From Candidatus Nanopelagicaceae bacterium (GTDB lineage Bacteria; Actinomycetota; Actinomycetes; Nanopelagicales; Nanopelagicaceae), in contig JANQVH010000012.1 in the NCBI GenBank assembly GCA_030730425.1, forward strand, positions 39,505 through 103,504: a stretch of DNA of 64,000 nucleotides, written 5' to 3'. The translations under genes and the position numbers were made by a program. Under the pieces are notes generated by a model. That model made no database searches. It was not told the origin of the DNA and saw nothing but the letters and a program-made list of their open reading frames with translations. Position 1 is the first letter of the stretch, and each line of letters opens with the position of its first letter. Below are positions 8,897-18,420 of this stretch, in pieces.

Positions 8897-11800
8897 GTGG
8901 TCTTCTCATCTCTACCAAAAGCAGTGGGTCTCTATGACCCTGCCAACGAGCATGATGCTTGTGGTGTTGCGATGGTGGCTACCCTTAATAAAGTTGCAAC
9001 TCATGACATTATTGCAAAAGGGCTAATTGCCTTAAGGAATTTAGAGCATCGCGGCGCATCAGGGGCTGAAGTTAATAGCGGTGATGGCGCTGGAATTCTA
9101 ATTTGCATCCCTGATCAATTCTTCCGTGAAGTTCTCCCATTTGAGTTGCCATCACCTCTTAGTTATGCAGCTGGTGTTGCCTTCTTGCCAAAGAATTTTG
9201 CAAATAAATCACGAATTGAGCAGATTGCAAGCCAGGAGAATCTCAAAGTTCTTGGTTGGCGCCAGCTGCCGATCAACTCAACATCTATTGGAGCAACAGC
9301 ACTATCGGTTATGCCAGAGTTTGAACAGATATTTATCTCATCTGAAGATGGAGTTAGTGATTTAGATTTAGATCGAAGAGCATTCTGCTTTAGAAAGAGA
9401 GTTGAGCATGAGCTCTCAATTTATTTCTCTTCGCTCTCAAGTAGAACGATTGTCTACAAAGGCATGCTCACCACAGGGCAATTGGAGGAGTTTTTCCCTG
9501 ACCTCTCAGATCCGCGACTACTTTCACCTCTTGCTCTAGTTCACTCAAGATTTTCTACCAATACTTTCCCTTCTTGGCCACTTGCCCATCCCTACCGATT
9601 CATCGCTCACAATGGTGAGATAAATACGGTAAGAGGTAATCGAAATTGGATGGCAGCTCGCGAAGCGCTACTTGAAAGTGATCTGATCCCTGGCGATATA
9701 TCTCGACTATTTCCAATCGTTGATCCTTCAGGAAGTGACTCTGCATCCTTTGATGAGGTTTTAGAGCTGCTCTATCTCGGCGGACGAAGCCTTGCGCATT
9801 CAATTCTTATGATGATTCCAGAGGCTTGGGAGAATCATGAAACGATGCCTGAGAAATTAAAGGAGTTCTATCGTTTCCATGCATCACTTATGGAGCCATG
9901 GGATGGACCAGCTTGCGTGACATTTACAGATGGAAAACAGATTGGCGCAGTATTAGATCGAAATGGATTACGTCCATCTCGCTACTGGGTGACAGATGAT
10001 GGCTTAGTAGTGCTGGCAAGTGAAGTTGGAGTGCTAGATATCCCACAAGAGAAAGTGATTCGAAAGGGAAGACTTCAACCGGGTCGCATGTTCCTAGTTG
10101 ATATCCAATCTGGTCGCATAATTGAAGATGAAGAGATTAAGCAGAGCCTTGCAAATAACGCGCCATATGGAGAGTGGCTCCATGCTGGAATTGTTCGACT
10201 TTCAGATTTGCCAGCAAGAGAGCATATTATTTATCCGCACTCCTCCGTCTTAAGAAGACAGCGCGCATTTGGTTATACCGAAGAAGAGTTAAGAATGATT
10301 GTTTCCCCAATGGCTAAGAGTGGTATCGAACCAATCGGCTCTATGGGAACTGATACTCCGATTGCAGCTCTCTCTGCCAAGCCAAGACTCCTCTTTGATT
10401 ACTTCTCACAGCTCTTTGCTCAAGTTACTAATCCACCTCTTGATGCGATAAGAGAAGAGCTAGTCACCTCACTTGGGGGATCTATTGGCCCAGAACATAA
10501 TCTTCTAGATCCTGGTCCAGCATCATGTAGACAGATTTCTTTAGCATTTCCAGTTATTGATAATGATGAGCTTGCCAAAATAATTCACGTTAACGCCGAT
10601 AACAATCATCCTGGGCTATCAACACATGTAGTCCGAGGCCTCTTTCCAATTTCTAGAGGTGGCCAGGGGTTGCAGGAGAGAATTGAGGAGATTCGAGCAG
10701 AGGTATCTGAGGCGATCTCCCAAGGAGCGCGAATCATTATTCTCTCTGATCGCGATGGCGATGCAGAAAATGCCCCAATTCCTTCTCTACTTTTAACCTC
10801 GGCAGTGCATCATCATTTAATTCGCGAGAAAACAAGAACAAAAGTTGGCTTAGTTGTTGAAAGCGGTGAGGTCAGAGAAGTTCATCATGTGGCGCTTTTA
10901 ATTGGATATGGAGCAGCTGCTGTAAATCCTTATCTAGCGATGGAGAGCGCAGAAGATTTAGTCTTAACAGGAGTTATCACGGGAATTACTCCAGAGAAGG
11001 CAGTTAAGAACTTAATTAAGTCATTGGGTAAAGGCGTTTTGAAAGTTATGTCTAAGATGGGAATCTCAACAATTGCCTCATACACCGGAGCGCAAGTATT
11101 TGAAGCAATTGGGTTATCACAAGCTTTGGTCAATGAATATTTCGTTGGAACAACCTCGCGCCTTGGCGGGGTAGATCTTGAAGTAATTGCTCAAGAGACT
11201 ATTGCGCGCCATCACATCGCCTATCCACCTGGGGGAGAAGTTCCTGGTTCTAAGCGACTACCAATTGGCGGGGAGTATCAATGGAGGCGAGATGGTGAAC
11301 CTCATCTCTTTGATCCAGAGACAGTCTTTGCTCTCCAACATGCCACAAGATCAAAGCGCTATGACATCTTCCAGCGATATACCAAGAGAGTAGATGATCA
11401 ATCTAAATCCTTGATGACTCTTCGCGGACTCTTCTCGTTCAAGCAGGGGTTAAGAGCCCCAGTAGGAATTGATGAGGTTGAGCCGATCTCAGAAATTGTT
11501 AAGAGATTTTCAACTGGAGCTATGTCTTATGGCTCAATTTCGCAGGAAGCTCATGAAACGCTAGCAATTGCGATGAATCGAATTGGCGCTAAATCAAATA
11601 CTGGCGAAGGGGGAGAAGATCCTGAGCGCTTTACTCCACTGGCCAATGGAGATTCAGCAAGGTCTGCAATCAAGCAAGTTGCTTCAGGAAGATTTGGAGT
11701 AACAAGTGAGTATTTAGTAAATGCCGATGATATTCAGATAAAGATGGCGCAAGGCGCTAAACCTGGTGAGGGCGGGCAATTGCCTGGAAATAAGATTTAT

Positions 11801-13414
11801 CCCTGGATTGCCAAGGTTCGCTACTCAACGCCTGGGGTTGGCTTAATCTCACCACCGCCACATCATGACATTTACTCAATTGAAGATTTGGCTCAACTAA
11901 TCCATGATTTAAAGAACGCTAATAACCGAGCGCGTATCCATGTAAAACTTGTTGCTGAAGTTGGCGTTGGCACCGTTGCTGCAGGAGTTAGCAAGGCACA
12001 TGCCGATGTAGTTTTAATCTCTGGCCATGATGGTGGAACTGGCGCTTCGCCACTAACTTCTCTCAAACATGCTGGCGCGCCTTGGGAGCTTGGTCTAGCT
12101 GAAACGCAACAGACTCTGATGCTAAATGGACTTAGAGATCGCATCGTGGTTCAAACCGATGGACAGATGAAGACGGGTAGAGATGTGGTTATCGCAGCTC
12201 TACTTGGAGCAGAAGAATTTGGCTTTGCTACCGCGCCTCTTGTTGTTTCAGGTTGTGTGATGATGCGAGTCTGTCACTTAGATACCTGCCCAGTTGGCGT
12301 GGCGACTCAGAATCCAGAGCTAAGAAAGCGCTTTACTGGAAAGCCAGAGTTTGTCGAAACTTTCTTTGAATATATCGCTCAGGAGGTAAGAGAGATTCTT
12401 GCAAGCCTAGGATTTCGAAGCCTTAGCGAAGCAGTGGGAGAAGTTGAGAGCCTAGAAACTACAGCCGCAGTGGAGCATTGGAAGGCAAGTGGCCTTGATT
12501 TAACGCCCATACTTACTGCTCCAGCGTCTGCATCAAGTTCTGCGCGGAGAAGTACCACAACTCAAGATCATGGACTTGAATCAGCTTTAGATAATGAGTT
12601 AATAAGACTTTCAGGCGATGCTTTAGAAAATAGGAATCCAATTAAATTGCAGATGAAAATTAGAAATGGGAATCGCACAGTGGGAACGATGCTGGGCTCT
12701 GAAATTACTAGAAAGTATGGCGGCCAAGGACTTGCCGATGACACAATTGATATCACCTTCCATGGCTCTGCGGGTCAATCACTAGGAGCATTTATTCCAC
12801 GCGGGCTAACTCTTCGCCTCTATGGAGATACCAATGATTATCTTGGAAAGGGCTTATCTGGAGGTCGAGTAATTCTGCGCCCTGATGAAAAGGCGAAGTT
12901 TGCCTCCCATGAAAATGTAATTGCCGGAAACGTTATTGGATATGGCGCAACTCAAGGTGAGATATTTGTAAGAGGAATAGTTGGTGAGAGATTCTGTGTA
13001 AGAAATTCTGGGGCGCTAGCAGTAGTTGAAGGCGTTGGCGATCATGGATGTGAGTATATGACTGGCGGAACTGTTGTAATCCTTGGCAAGACAGGGCGAA
13101 ACTTTGCAGCTGGTATGTCAGGTGGTCGAGCATTTGTTCTTGACTTAATCCCATCTCTAGTAAATACCGAGATGGTAGATGTTCTATCTATCCCTAAAGA
13201 TCAAGAGGAGAGACTCAAATCCATACTCTCTCGCTTCTATGCAGAGACTGGCTCTTTGATTGCTCATGAATTGCTAGGCGATTGGCAAGCAGCTCTCAAG
13301 AGGTTCTCACTAGTGATGCCGAGAGATTATGCCAAGGTGCTGGCAGTTATTGATAAGGCAGAGCGTGAAGGAAAATCTTCAGATGATGCAATTATGGAGG
13401 CGCTAAATGGCTGA
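8897..13414 (+). CDS. gltB: Glutamate synthase (NADPH) large subunit
   Basis: GltB makes glutamate from glutamine and 2-oxoglutarate with electrons from GltD. The 1505-aa chain has all expected parts. The N-terminal Ntn glutaminase domain has its nucleophile at Cys22 (HDACGVAM) after a 21-residue propeptide. A central domain and the FMN-binding TIM barrel follow, with [11 protein letters not shown] and [10 protein letters not shown]. The 3Fe-4S cysteines lie in [13 protein letters not shown], and the C-terminal glycine-rich beta-helix has SGGRVILRP. It starts at a GTG after GGGAG. The 3' end overlaps gltD by eight bases. It assimilates ammonium together with glutamine synthetase. Confidence 0.97.
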   Translation: MVFSSLPKAVGLYDPANEHDACGVAMVATLNKVATHDIIAKGLIALRNLEHRGASGAEVNSGDGAGILICIPDQFFREVLPFELPSPLSYAAGVAFLPKNFANKSRIEQIASQENLKVLGWRQLPINSTSIGATALSVMPEFEQIFISSEDGVSDLDLDRRAFCFRKRVEHELSIYFSSLSSRTIVYKGMLTTGQLEEFFPDLSDPRLLSPLALVHSRFSTNTFPSWPLAHPYRFIAHNGEINTVRGNRNWMAAREALLESDLIPGDISRLFPIVDPSGSDSASFDEVLELLYLGGRSLAHSILMMIPEAWENHETMPEKLKEFYRFHASLMEPWDGPACVTFTDGKQIGAVLDRNGLRPSRYWVTDDGLVVLASEVGVLDIPQEKVIRKGRLQPGRMFLVDIQSGRIIEDEEIKQSLANNAPYGEWLHAGIVRLSDLPAREHIIYPHSSVLRRQRAFGYTEEELRMIVSPMAKSGIEPIGSMGTDTPIAALSAKPRLLFDYFSQLFAQVTNPPLDAIREELVTSLGGSIGPEHNLLDPGPASCRQISLAFPVIDNDELAKIIHVNADNNHPGLSTHVVRGLFPISRGGQGLQERIEEIRAEVSEAISQGARIIILSDRDGDAENAPIPSLLLTSAVHHHLIREKTRTKVGLVVESGEVREVHHVALLIGYGAAAVNPYLAMESAEDLVLTGVITGITPEKAVKNLIKSLGKGVLKVMSKMGISTIASYTGAQVFEAIGLSQALVNEYFVGTTSRLGGVDLEVIAQETIARHHIAYPPGGEVPGSKRLPIGGEYQWRRDGEPHLFDPETVFALQHATRSKRYDIFQRYTKRVDDQSKSLMTLRGLFSFKQGLRAPVGIDEVEPISEIVKRFSTGAMSYGSISQEAHETLAIAMNRIGAKSNTGEGGEDPERFTPLANGDSARSAIKQVASGRFGVTSEYLVNADDIQIKMAQGAKPGEGGQLPGNKIYPWIAKVRYSTPGVGLISPPPHHDIYSIEDLAQLIHDLKNANNRARIHVKLVAEVGVGTVAAGVSKAHADVVLISGHDGGTGASPLTSLKHAGAPWELGLAETQQTLMLNGLRDRIVVQTDGQMKTGRDVVIAALLGAEEFGFATAPLVVSGCVMMRVCHLDTCPVGVATQNPELRKRFTGKPEFVETFFEYIAQEVREILASLGFRSLSEAVGEVESLETTAAVEHWKASGLDLTPILTAPASASSSARRSTTTQDHGLESALDNELIRLSGDALENRNPIKLQMKIRNGNRTVGTMLGSEITRKYGGQGLADDTIDITFHGSAGQSLGAFIPRGLTLRLYGDTNDYLGKGLSGGRVILRPDEKAKFASHENVIAGNVIGYGATQGEIFVRGIVGERFCVRNSGALAVVEGVGDHGCEYMTGGTVVILGKTGRNFAAGMSGGRAFVLDLIPSLVNTEMVDVLSIPKDQEERLKSILSRFYAETGSLIAHELLGDWQAALKRFSLVMPRDYAKVLAVIDKAEREGKSSDDAIMEALNG

Positions 13415-14864
13415 TCCCCGTGGTTTTCTAAATACTGGAAGAGAAGTTCCTAAGCGTCGCCCAGTTGATGTTCGAATCAGAGATTGGCGTGAGGTCTATG
13501 AGGAGCAGGAGTTTTCATCTCTTCAAAAGCAAGCAGGAAGGTGTATGGATTGTGGGATTCCTTTCTGCCATCAGGGATGTCCGTTAGGAAATTTAATTCC
13601 AGAGTGGAATGACCTGATTTGGCGAAATGAACGTAGCGATGCCTTAGATCGCCTCCATGCAACTAATAATTTCCCAGAATTTACTGGACGACTCTGCCCT
13701 GCTCCCTGTGAAACATCTTGCGTTCTAGGTATAAATCAAGATCCAGTAACTATTAAGCAAGTTGAGTTAAGAATTATTGAAGAGGGATTTCAAACTGGAA
13801 ATGTGAAGCCACTTCAACCAGATCGGATGACTGGCAAAACCATTGCAGTAATTGGTTCAGGTCCAGCAGGACTTGCAGCGGCACAGCAATTAACTAGAGC
13901 GGGTCATACCGTTGTGGTCTATGAAAAGGGCGAGAAAGTTGGGGGATTGCTTCGATATGGAATTCCAGAGTTTAAAATGGAGAAATCAGTCCTTGATCGC
14001 CGCATAAATCAGATGCAGCGGGAGGGAACAAGATTTAGAGCAGGCGTTAATGTTGGAGTTGATATCAGCGCTGCAGATCTTCGCGCCAAATATGATGCAA
14101 TAGTTTTAGCTGTAGGGGCAACGCAGTGGCGAGAATTAGATATCCCAGGAAGAACACTTAGCGGCGTCTATCAGGCGATGGAATATCTGCCATGGGGAAA
14201 TAAACAAGCGCTAAATGAATTACCTTCCGAGCCACCAATTAATGCCAAGGGCAAGAATGTAATTATTTTGGGAGGTGGCGATACCGGAGCTGATTGCCTA
14301 GGAACTGCAATCCGCCAAGGAGCTGCAAGCGTTACTCAGATTGAGATTATGCCAAGGCCAAGTGATGAGCGTCCTGACTCACAGCCATGGCCAACATATC
14401 CAATGACTTATCGAGTAAGTAGCGCCCATGAGGAATCAGGGGAGAGGCTTTATTCAATTTCAACGGAGGAATTTATTGGAGATAGTGATGGTCAATTAAC
14501 TGCCTTGAAAATTGTTGAGACCAAGTATGTTGATGGAAAGTTTGAAAAAATTCCAGGGACTTCAAAGAATCTCCCAGCCGATATGGTCTTACTTGCAATG
14601 GGCTTTACTGGCCCTGAGAAGAATGAATTAGTTAATGCACTCGAGTTAAAACTTGATCCTCGCGGAAATATTGCGCGCGATAATTCATATCGCACCAATG
14701 TTGATTCAGTCTATATCTGTGGCGATGCAGGACGCGGTCAATCACTAATTGTTTGGGCTATTGCTGAGGGGCGAAGCGCTGCTTCAGCTGTTGATGCAGA
14801 TCTAATGGGACATACGCAGTTGCCATCACCGATTGAGCCAACGGCTAGACCGCTAACGGTTTAA
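13407..14864 (+). CDS. gltD: Glutamate synthase small subunit
   Basis: GltD is the NADPH-oxidising FAD flavoprotein that feeds electrons to GltB. In 485 aa it shows the two N-terminal cysteine clusters for 4Fe-4S centres: [17 protein letters not shown] near residues 47-63 and CPAPCETSC near 96-105. The FAD fold follows with [15 protein letters not shown] near 150. The NADPH fold has [14 protein letters not shown] near 288, and a C-terminal [12 protein letters not shown] closes the FAD domain. The ATG lies eight bases inside gltB, so the subunits are translationally coupled. Confidence 0.97.
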   Translation: MADPRGFLNTGREVPKRRPVDVRIRDWREVYEEQEFSSLQKQAGRCMDCGIPFCHQGCPLGNLIPEWNDLIWRNERSDALDRLHATNNFPEFTGRLCPAPCETSCVLGINQDPVTIKQVELRIIEEGFQTGNVKPLQPDRMTGKTIAVIGSGPAGLAAAQQLTRAGHTVVVYEKGEKVGGLLRYGIPEFKMEKSVLDRRINQMQREGTRFRAGVNVGVDISAADLRAKYDAIVLAVGATQWRELDIPGRTLSGVYQAMEYLPWGNKQALNELPSEPPINAKGKNVIILGGGDTGADCLGTAIRQGAASVTQIEIMPRPSDERPDSQPWPTYPMTYRVSSAHEESGERLYSISTEEFIGDSDGQLTALKIVETKYVDGKFEKIPGTSKNLPADMVLLAMGFTGPEKNELVNALELKLDPRGNIARDNSYRTNVDSVYICGDAGRGQSLIVWAIAEGRSAASAVDADLMGHTQLPSPIEPTARPLTV

Positions 14865-14899
14865 TTCCTTGCTAATTACTCTTATGCCAGATAAGGCAA

Positions 14900-14905
14900 T
14901 AAAGT
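14900..14905 (+). promoter_or_regulatory. -10 element, leaderless pyk
   Basis: TAAAGT ends six bases before the pyk ATG in the 47-base gap after gltD. No purine-rich ribosome-binding site lies in between, which suggests a leaderless transcript. A weak TTACTC sits 18 bases upstream of the hexamer. Confidence 0.5.
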
Positions 14906-14911
14906 AAGCAC

Positions 14912-16351
14912 ATGCGCCGCGCCAAAATTGTCTGCACTATGGGCCCTGCTGTTGAGAGCGTTGAGAAAGTCTCTGAGCTAGTCAAAGCAGGAATGAATGT
15001 GGCCAGACTTAACCTCTCTCATGGCGGATATGAAGAACATCAAAATCGCCTAGATCTAGTAAGAGCTGAAGCTGCCAGAGTTAAAAAGCCTGTAGCGATA
15101 ATGGTTGATCTTCAGGGACCAAAGATTCGCCTTGGAAGATTTGAAAACGGTCCTCATGAGTTATTCCGTGGAGATTCTTTCACGATTACCACCGATGATA
15201 TTGCTGGCGACAAATCTCGCGTCTCAACCACCTATAAAGGCCTTACCGGTGATTGCAGAGCTGGAGATTTAATTCTAATCGATGATGGCAAAGTCACGGT
15301 TCAAGTTATAGAGGTTAAGGGTAGCGATGTCATAACAAAAGTAATTGAGCCAGGATTTGTCTCTAATAACAAAGGAATAAATCTTCCAGGTGTTGCAGTC
15401 TCTGTTCCTGCCATGAGCGAGAAAGATATAGAGGACTTGCGTTGGGGACTTAAAGCAGGCGCTGACTTCATAGCCTTATCATTTGTAAGATCTGCAAAAG
15501 ATATAGATGATGTTCATAAAATTATGGATGAAGTTGGCCATCGCATTCCAGTCATTGCCAAGATTGAAAAACCTCAGGCGGTAGATAACCTAGAGGAGAT
15601 AGTCCTAGCCTTTGATGGAATTATGGTTGCTCGTGGCGATCTAGGCGTTGAGATGCCGATTGAAGATATTCCACTTGTACAGAAGCGGTGCATCACCCTT
15701 GCTCGCGAGAATGCAAAGCCAGTAATCGTTGCAACCCAGATGCTTGATTCAATGATTAATAGCTCCAGGCCGACAAGGGCTGAAGCAACAGATTGCGCAA
15801 ATGCAGTTCTTGATGGAGCTGATGCCTTGATGCTCTCAGGAGAGACTAGCGTTGGAGCATTTGCTATTGAAGCTGTTGCAACCATGGCTCGAATTATTGA
15901 AAAAACTGAGCAAGAGGCGCTTCACTTGATTCCAGCTCTTCAACACAACCCTAAAACTAAAGGCGGGGCAATAACAAAGGCAGCAACAGAGGTTGGTCTA
16001 ACAATTGGCGCCCAGGTTTTGTCAGCATTTACTAAGAGTGGAGATTCAGCAAGAAGAATGTCGAGACTTAGATCACCGATTCCAATATTGGCCCTCACTC
16101 CAGATACCGCCACCTATAACCAGATGGCACTTACTTGGGGGGTTGAGCCACTTCTTACCCCTTTAGTTACCACCACTGATGAGATGGTTAAGCAGGTAGA
16201 TACGATTTTGATTGAGAGTAAGAGAGTAGCTATTGGTGAGTTAATCATGATCGTTGCTGGTTCTCCGCCAGGAATTCCTGGCTCAACCAATGCGATGCGC
16301 GTTCATAAGGTGGGAGATGCTGTTAGTGGCGTGGCTCCTGCCTATCGCTAG
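14912..16351 (+). CDS. pyk: Pyruvate kinase
   Basis: Pyruvate kinase transfers phosphate from PEP to ADP in the last glycolytic step. The 479-aa sequence starts MRRAKIVCTMGPA and has MNVARLNLSHG near residue 30. It has the substrate and Mg2+ signature IPVIAKIEKPQAV near 215, then DGIMVARGDLGVE, and a C-terminal allosteric domain. The inter-domain stretch ATQMLDSMI near 275 and LSGETSVG near 313 are typical. It follows gltD after a short gap with its own apparent leaderless promoter. A tRNA gene starts 21 bases downstream. Confidence 0.97.
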   Translation: MRRAKIVCTMGPAVESVEKVSELVKAGMNVARLNLSHGGYEEHQNRLDLVRAEAARVKKPVAIMVDLQGPKIRLGRFENGPHELFRGDSFTITTDDIAGDKSRVSTTYKGLTGDCRAGDLILIDDGKVTVQVIEVKGSDVITKVIEPGFVSNNKGINLPGVAVSVPAMSEKDIEDLRWGLKAGADFIALSFVRSAKDIDDVHKIMDEVGHRIPVIAKIEKPQAVDNLEEIVLAFDGIMVARGDLGVEMPIEDIPLVQKRCITLARENAKPVIVATQMLDSMINSSRPTRAEATDCANAVLDGADALMLSGETSVGAFAIEAVATMARIIEKTEQEALHLIPALQHNPKTKGGAITKAATEVGLTIGAQVLSAFTKSGDSARRMSRLRSPIPILALTPDTATYNQMALTWGVEPLLTPLVTTTDEMVKQVDTILIESKRVAIGELIMIVAGSPPGIPGSTNAMRVHKVGDAVSGVAPAYR

Positions 16352-16372
16352 AATAATCTTTAATTCAAACTA

Positions 16373-16445
16373 GCCTCGGTACTCCAACGGTAGAGAGGGC
16401 GGTCTCAAACACCGCATAGTGTCGGTTCAAATCCGACTCGAGGCA
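16373..16445 (+). tRNA. tRNA with anticodon CAA (Leu), short variable loop
   Basis: A full cloverleaf can be drawn by hand in 73 bases. The acceptor stem is GCCTCGG/TCGAGGC, seven pairs with one G-T. The D stem is CTC/GAG, with GG in the loop. The anticodon stem is GCGGT/ACCGC with loop CTCAAAC, so the anticodon is CAA at 16406-16408. The variable loop has five bases and the T arm is GTCGG-TTCAAAT-CCGAC. The discriminator is A73 and CCA is not encoded. The anticodon reads the leucine codon TTG. The five-base variable loop is class I, whereas bacterial leucine tRNAs normally have a long variable arm. Leucine identity is therefore from the anticodon only. Confidence 0.88.
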
Positions 16446-16446
16446 C

Positions 16447-17043
16447 GTGAGTACTAATATTAAATCTGGAGCGCATCGCATCCTAATTGCTGAGGATGAA
16501 ACTTTAATCCGTATGGATTTAGTTGAGATGCTAAGTGAATCTGGATATGAAGTAGTTGGCCAGGCAAGCAATGGCCAAGAGGCAATAGATCTTGCTAAAG
16601 AGTTAAAACCTGATTTAGCAATCCTTGATGTAAAGATGCCAATCCTTGATGGAATCTCTGCTGCTAGTCAGATAATTGATATCTCTCCAGTTCTAATGCT
16701 CACCGCTTTTAGTCAGAGAGATTTGGTAGAGCGGGCAAGTGATGCTGGAGCGATGGCATATGTTGTTAAGCCATTTACAATTAATGATTTGATTCCAGCA
16801 ATTGAGATCTCAATTAGCCGACATAGGCAGATGAAATCTTTAGCACTTGAGGTAAGTGATCTTCATGAAAGACTTGAGAGTAGAAAATTAATTGACAGGG
16901 CTAAAGGAATTTTGATGAAGGCGCTAAACCTTTCAGAGCCTGAAGCATTCTCTTGGATTCAGCGGGCAGCGATGGATCGGCGAATTTCAATGAAAGAGGT
17001 GGCTAGGGCGGTAATTGACCCCTCGGCTGCTCCTAATAAGTAG
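16447..17043 (+). CDS. pdtaR: ANTAR-domain response regulator, PdtaR type
   Basis: This 198-aa two-component response regulator has RNA-binding output. The receiver domain shows acidic Glu16 and Asp17, phosphoacceptor Asp61 (LAILDVKMP), Thr86 in MLTAFSQRD and Lys108 in VVKPF. The C-terminal ANTAR domain (about residues 136-190) contains RAKGILMKALNLSEPEAFSWIQRAAMDRR. ANTAR domains bind paired hexaloop RNA hairpins and act as antiterminators. The sequence closely resembles mycobacterial PdtaR from memory. The GTG start lies one base after the 3' end of the tRNA, so no normal leader exists. No histidine kinase gene is in the window. A hairpin covers its stop codon. Confidence 0.93.
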   Translation: MSTNIKSGAHRILIAEDETLIRMDLVEMLSESGYEVVGQASNGQEAIDLAKELKPDLAILDVKMPILDGISAASQIIDISPVLMLTAFSQRDLVERASDAGAMAYVVKPFTINDLIPAIEISISRHRQMKSLALEVSDLHERLESRKLIDRAKGILMKALNLSEPEAFSWIQRAAMDRRISMKEVARAVIDPSAAPNK

Positions 17044-17058
17044 GAGCACCTCGCTTTT
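17028..17058 (+). terminator. Terminator hairpin at the pdtaR stop
   Basis: An eight-pair stem TGCTCCTA/TAGGAGCA (17028-17048) with a five-base loop includes the TAG stop codon. CGCTTTTC follows. The T-run is short, so termination strength is uncertain. Confidence 0.6.
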
Positions 17059-17103
17059 CATCAAAAAGTAACAGGAATGTAATTCTCCAAGCAATGAACC
17101 CGG

Positions 17104-17133
17104 TTGCCTTGCAGTTGAACCTAAGGCTAACCT
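17104..17133 (+). promoter_or_regulatory. Promoter of the LIV transport operon
   Basis: TTGCCT (17104-17109) and TAACCT (17128-17133) are separated by 18 bases. The predicted transcript start lies near 17140, giving a leader of about 40 bases. That leader includes a small CCCTG/CAGGG hairpin and an AAAGG ribosome-binding site at 17171-17175, six bases before the ATG. Confidence 0.55.
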
Positions 17134-17181
17134 TCACTCCTCCCTGTCCCAGGGGGCATGATCATGAATGAAAGGTACTAA

Positions 17182-18330
17182 ATGAAAAAGCGTGGATTAA
17201 TTTCGGTTGCTGCAGCGGCCGCATTGGCTGTGTCGTCACTAGTTGGCTTCGCACCAGCATCGCATGCAAAAGCTAAGACAATCACCCTCGCGTTTCAGGG
17301 TCCTCTAACTGGCGAAGAAGCATCAGTTGGTCAGGATGAATTGGCTGGCATGCAATATGCCATCAAACTCTTTAACGCAAAGAATAAAGGTAAGTACAAA
17401 GTCAAGGTAGTTCAAGCTGATGACCAGGGCGATCCAGCGCAATCTGCAAAGGTTGCTCCAGGAATCGCATCAAACAAGAAGATTATTGGTCTTGTCGGAG
17501 CTGCTTACTCAGGTGCAACTATTGCAGCACTTCCTTATTACAAGCAGCGTGGTCTTGCAATGGTTTCACCATCTGCAACTCGTGTGTCAATCACTGACCC
17601 AGCTGATGGAAATATTGGTTTCCCAGTGTTCCACCGTGTAGTTCCTACCGATAAGGTTCAGGGACCAGCGCTATTTAAACTAGCGACAAAGGGTGTTTCA
17701 TCACCTAAGGTATACATTGTTGATGACCAATCTGCTTACGGCGTTGGTCTTGTTGATTACATGAAGCCAACAATTCCAGCAGGTCAAGGAGCCGGCTTTG
17801 ATAGCGTCTCTGATAGGACAACTGACTGGTCTGCAACAATCGCCAAGGTTAAGACCGCTGGCGCAAACGTTGTTATTTACACCGGTTACTTCCCACAGGC
17901 TGCACCATTCTTCAAGCAGCTACGTGATAGCGGGTATACCGGAATCCTTGCAGGCGGCGACGGCGTACTAAGCCCAACTTTCGTAACTCTTGCTCCAGCA
18001 TCAGTTCTTGAAGGTGTTCGTCTAACTGCAGGAACAGTCCCACTTGCTGAAATCGATGCAGCTCTTGAAGCAGATTTCGCAAAGAAGATGGGTAAGGCCT
18101 CAGGCGTTTACGCTGCTGAGTCCATTGATGCTACAAACGTATTCCTAAGCTGTGTTGCAAAGGGTATTTCAAAACGCCCTGCAATGCTTAAGTGCGTTAA
18201 GGCATATAGCGGCAAGTCACTTACAGGCACCACCATTAAGTTCAATCAATATGGTGATGTTGCTGGTGGCGTCATGAATGGCTTCGAAGTCAAGAGTGGC
18301 GTTATCAAGTTCACAGGAGCAGTAAAGTAA
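17182..18330 (+). CDS. livJ: LIV-type ABC transporter substrate-binding protein
   Basis: This 382-aa extracellular binding protein of the type I periplasmic fold (Leu/Ile/Val, amide or urea family) feeds the LivHMGF importer downstream. A signal peptide of about 30 residues ends near SHA-KAK. It has no lipobox cysteine, so it is not an evident lipoprotein although lgt is present. The mature part starts ITLAFQGPLTGEEASVGQDE, as in LivJ proteins, with GAAYSGAT near residue 110 and VDDQSAYGVG near 180. Codon choice (CGT for Arg, AAG for Lys) differs from neighbours, suggesting high expression. The ligand is not certain. Confidence 0.9.
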   Translation: MKKRGLISVAAAAALAVSSLVGFAPASHAKAKTITLAFQGPLTGEEASVGQDELAGMQYAIKLFNAKNKGKYKVKVVQADDQGDPAQSAKVAPGIASNKKIIGLVGAAYSGATIAALPYYKQRGLAMVSPSATRVSITDPADGNIGFPVFHRVVPTDKVQGPALFKLATKGVSSPKVYIVDDQSAYGVGLVDYMKPTIPAGQGAGFDSVSDRTTDWSATIAKVKTAGANVVIYTGYFPQAAPFFKQLRDSGYTGILAGGDGVLSPTFVTLAPASVLEGVRLTAGTVPLAEIDAALEADFAKKMGKASGVYAAESIDATNVFLSCVAKGISKRPAMLKCVKAYSGKSLTGTTIKFNQYGDVAGGVMNGFEVKSGVIKFTGAVK

Positions 18331-18349
18331 TAAAGTAGGAAAAAATGGT

Positions 18350-18385
18350 TTTCGGCAGGTTCTCGTAATAGAGGGCCTGCCGAAA
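18350..18385 (+). terminator. Intercistronic hairpin between livJ and livH
   Basis: A perfect ten-pair stem TTTCGGCAGG/CCTGCCGAAA encloses a 16-base loop with an inner CTC/GAG pairing. It is not followed by a T-run. It probably stabilises the livJ mRNA 3' end or attenuates read-through, giving more binding protein than permease (inference). Confidence 0.65.
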
Positions 18386-18420
18386 CTCTAATTCAAAGTT
18401 TTAGATAGGAATCAGGCGCC

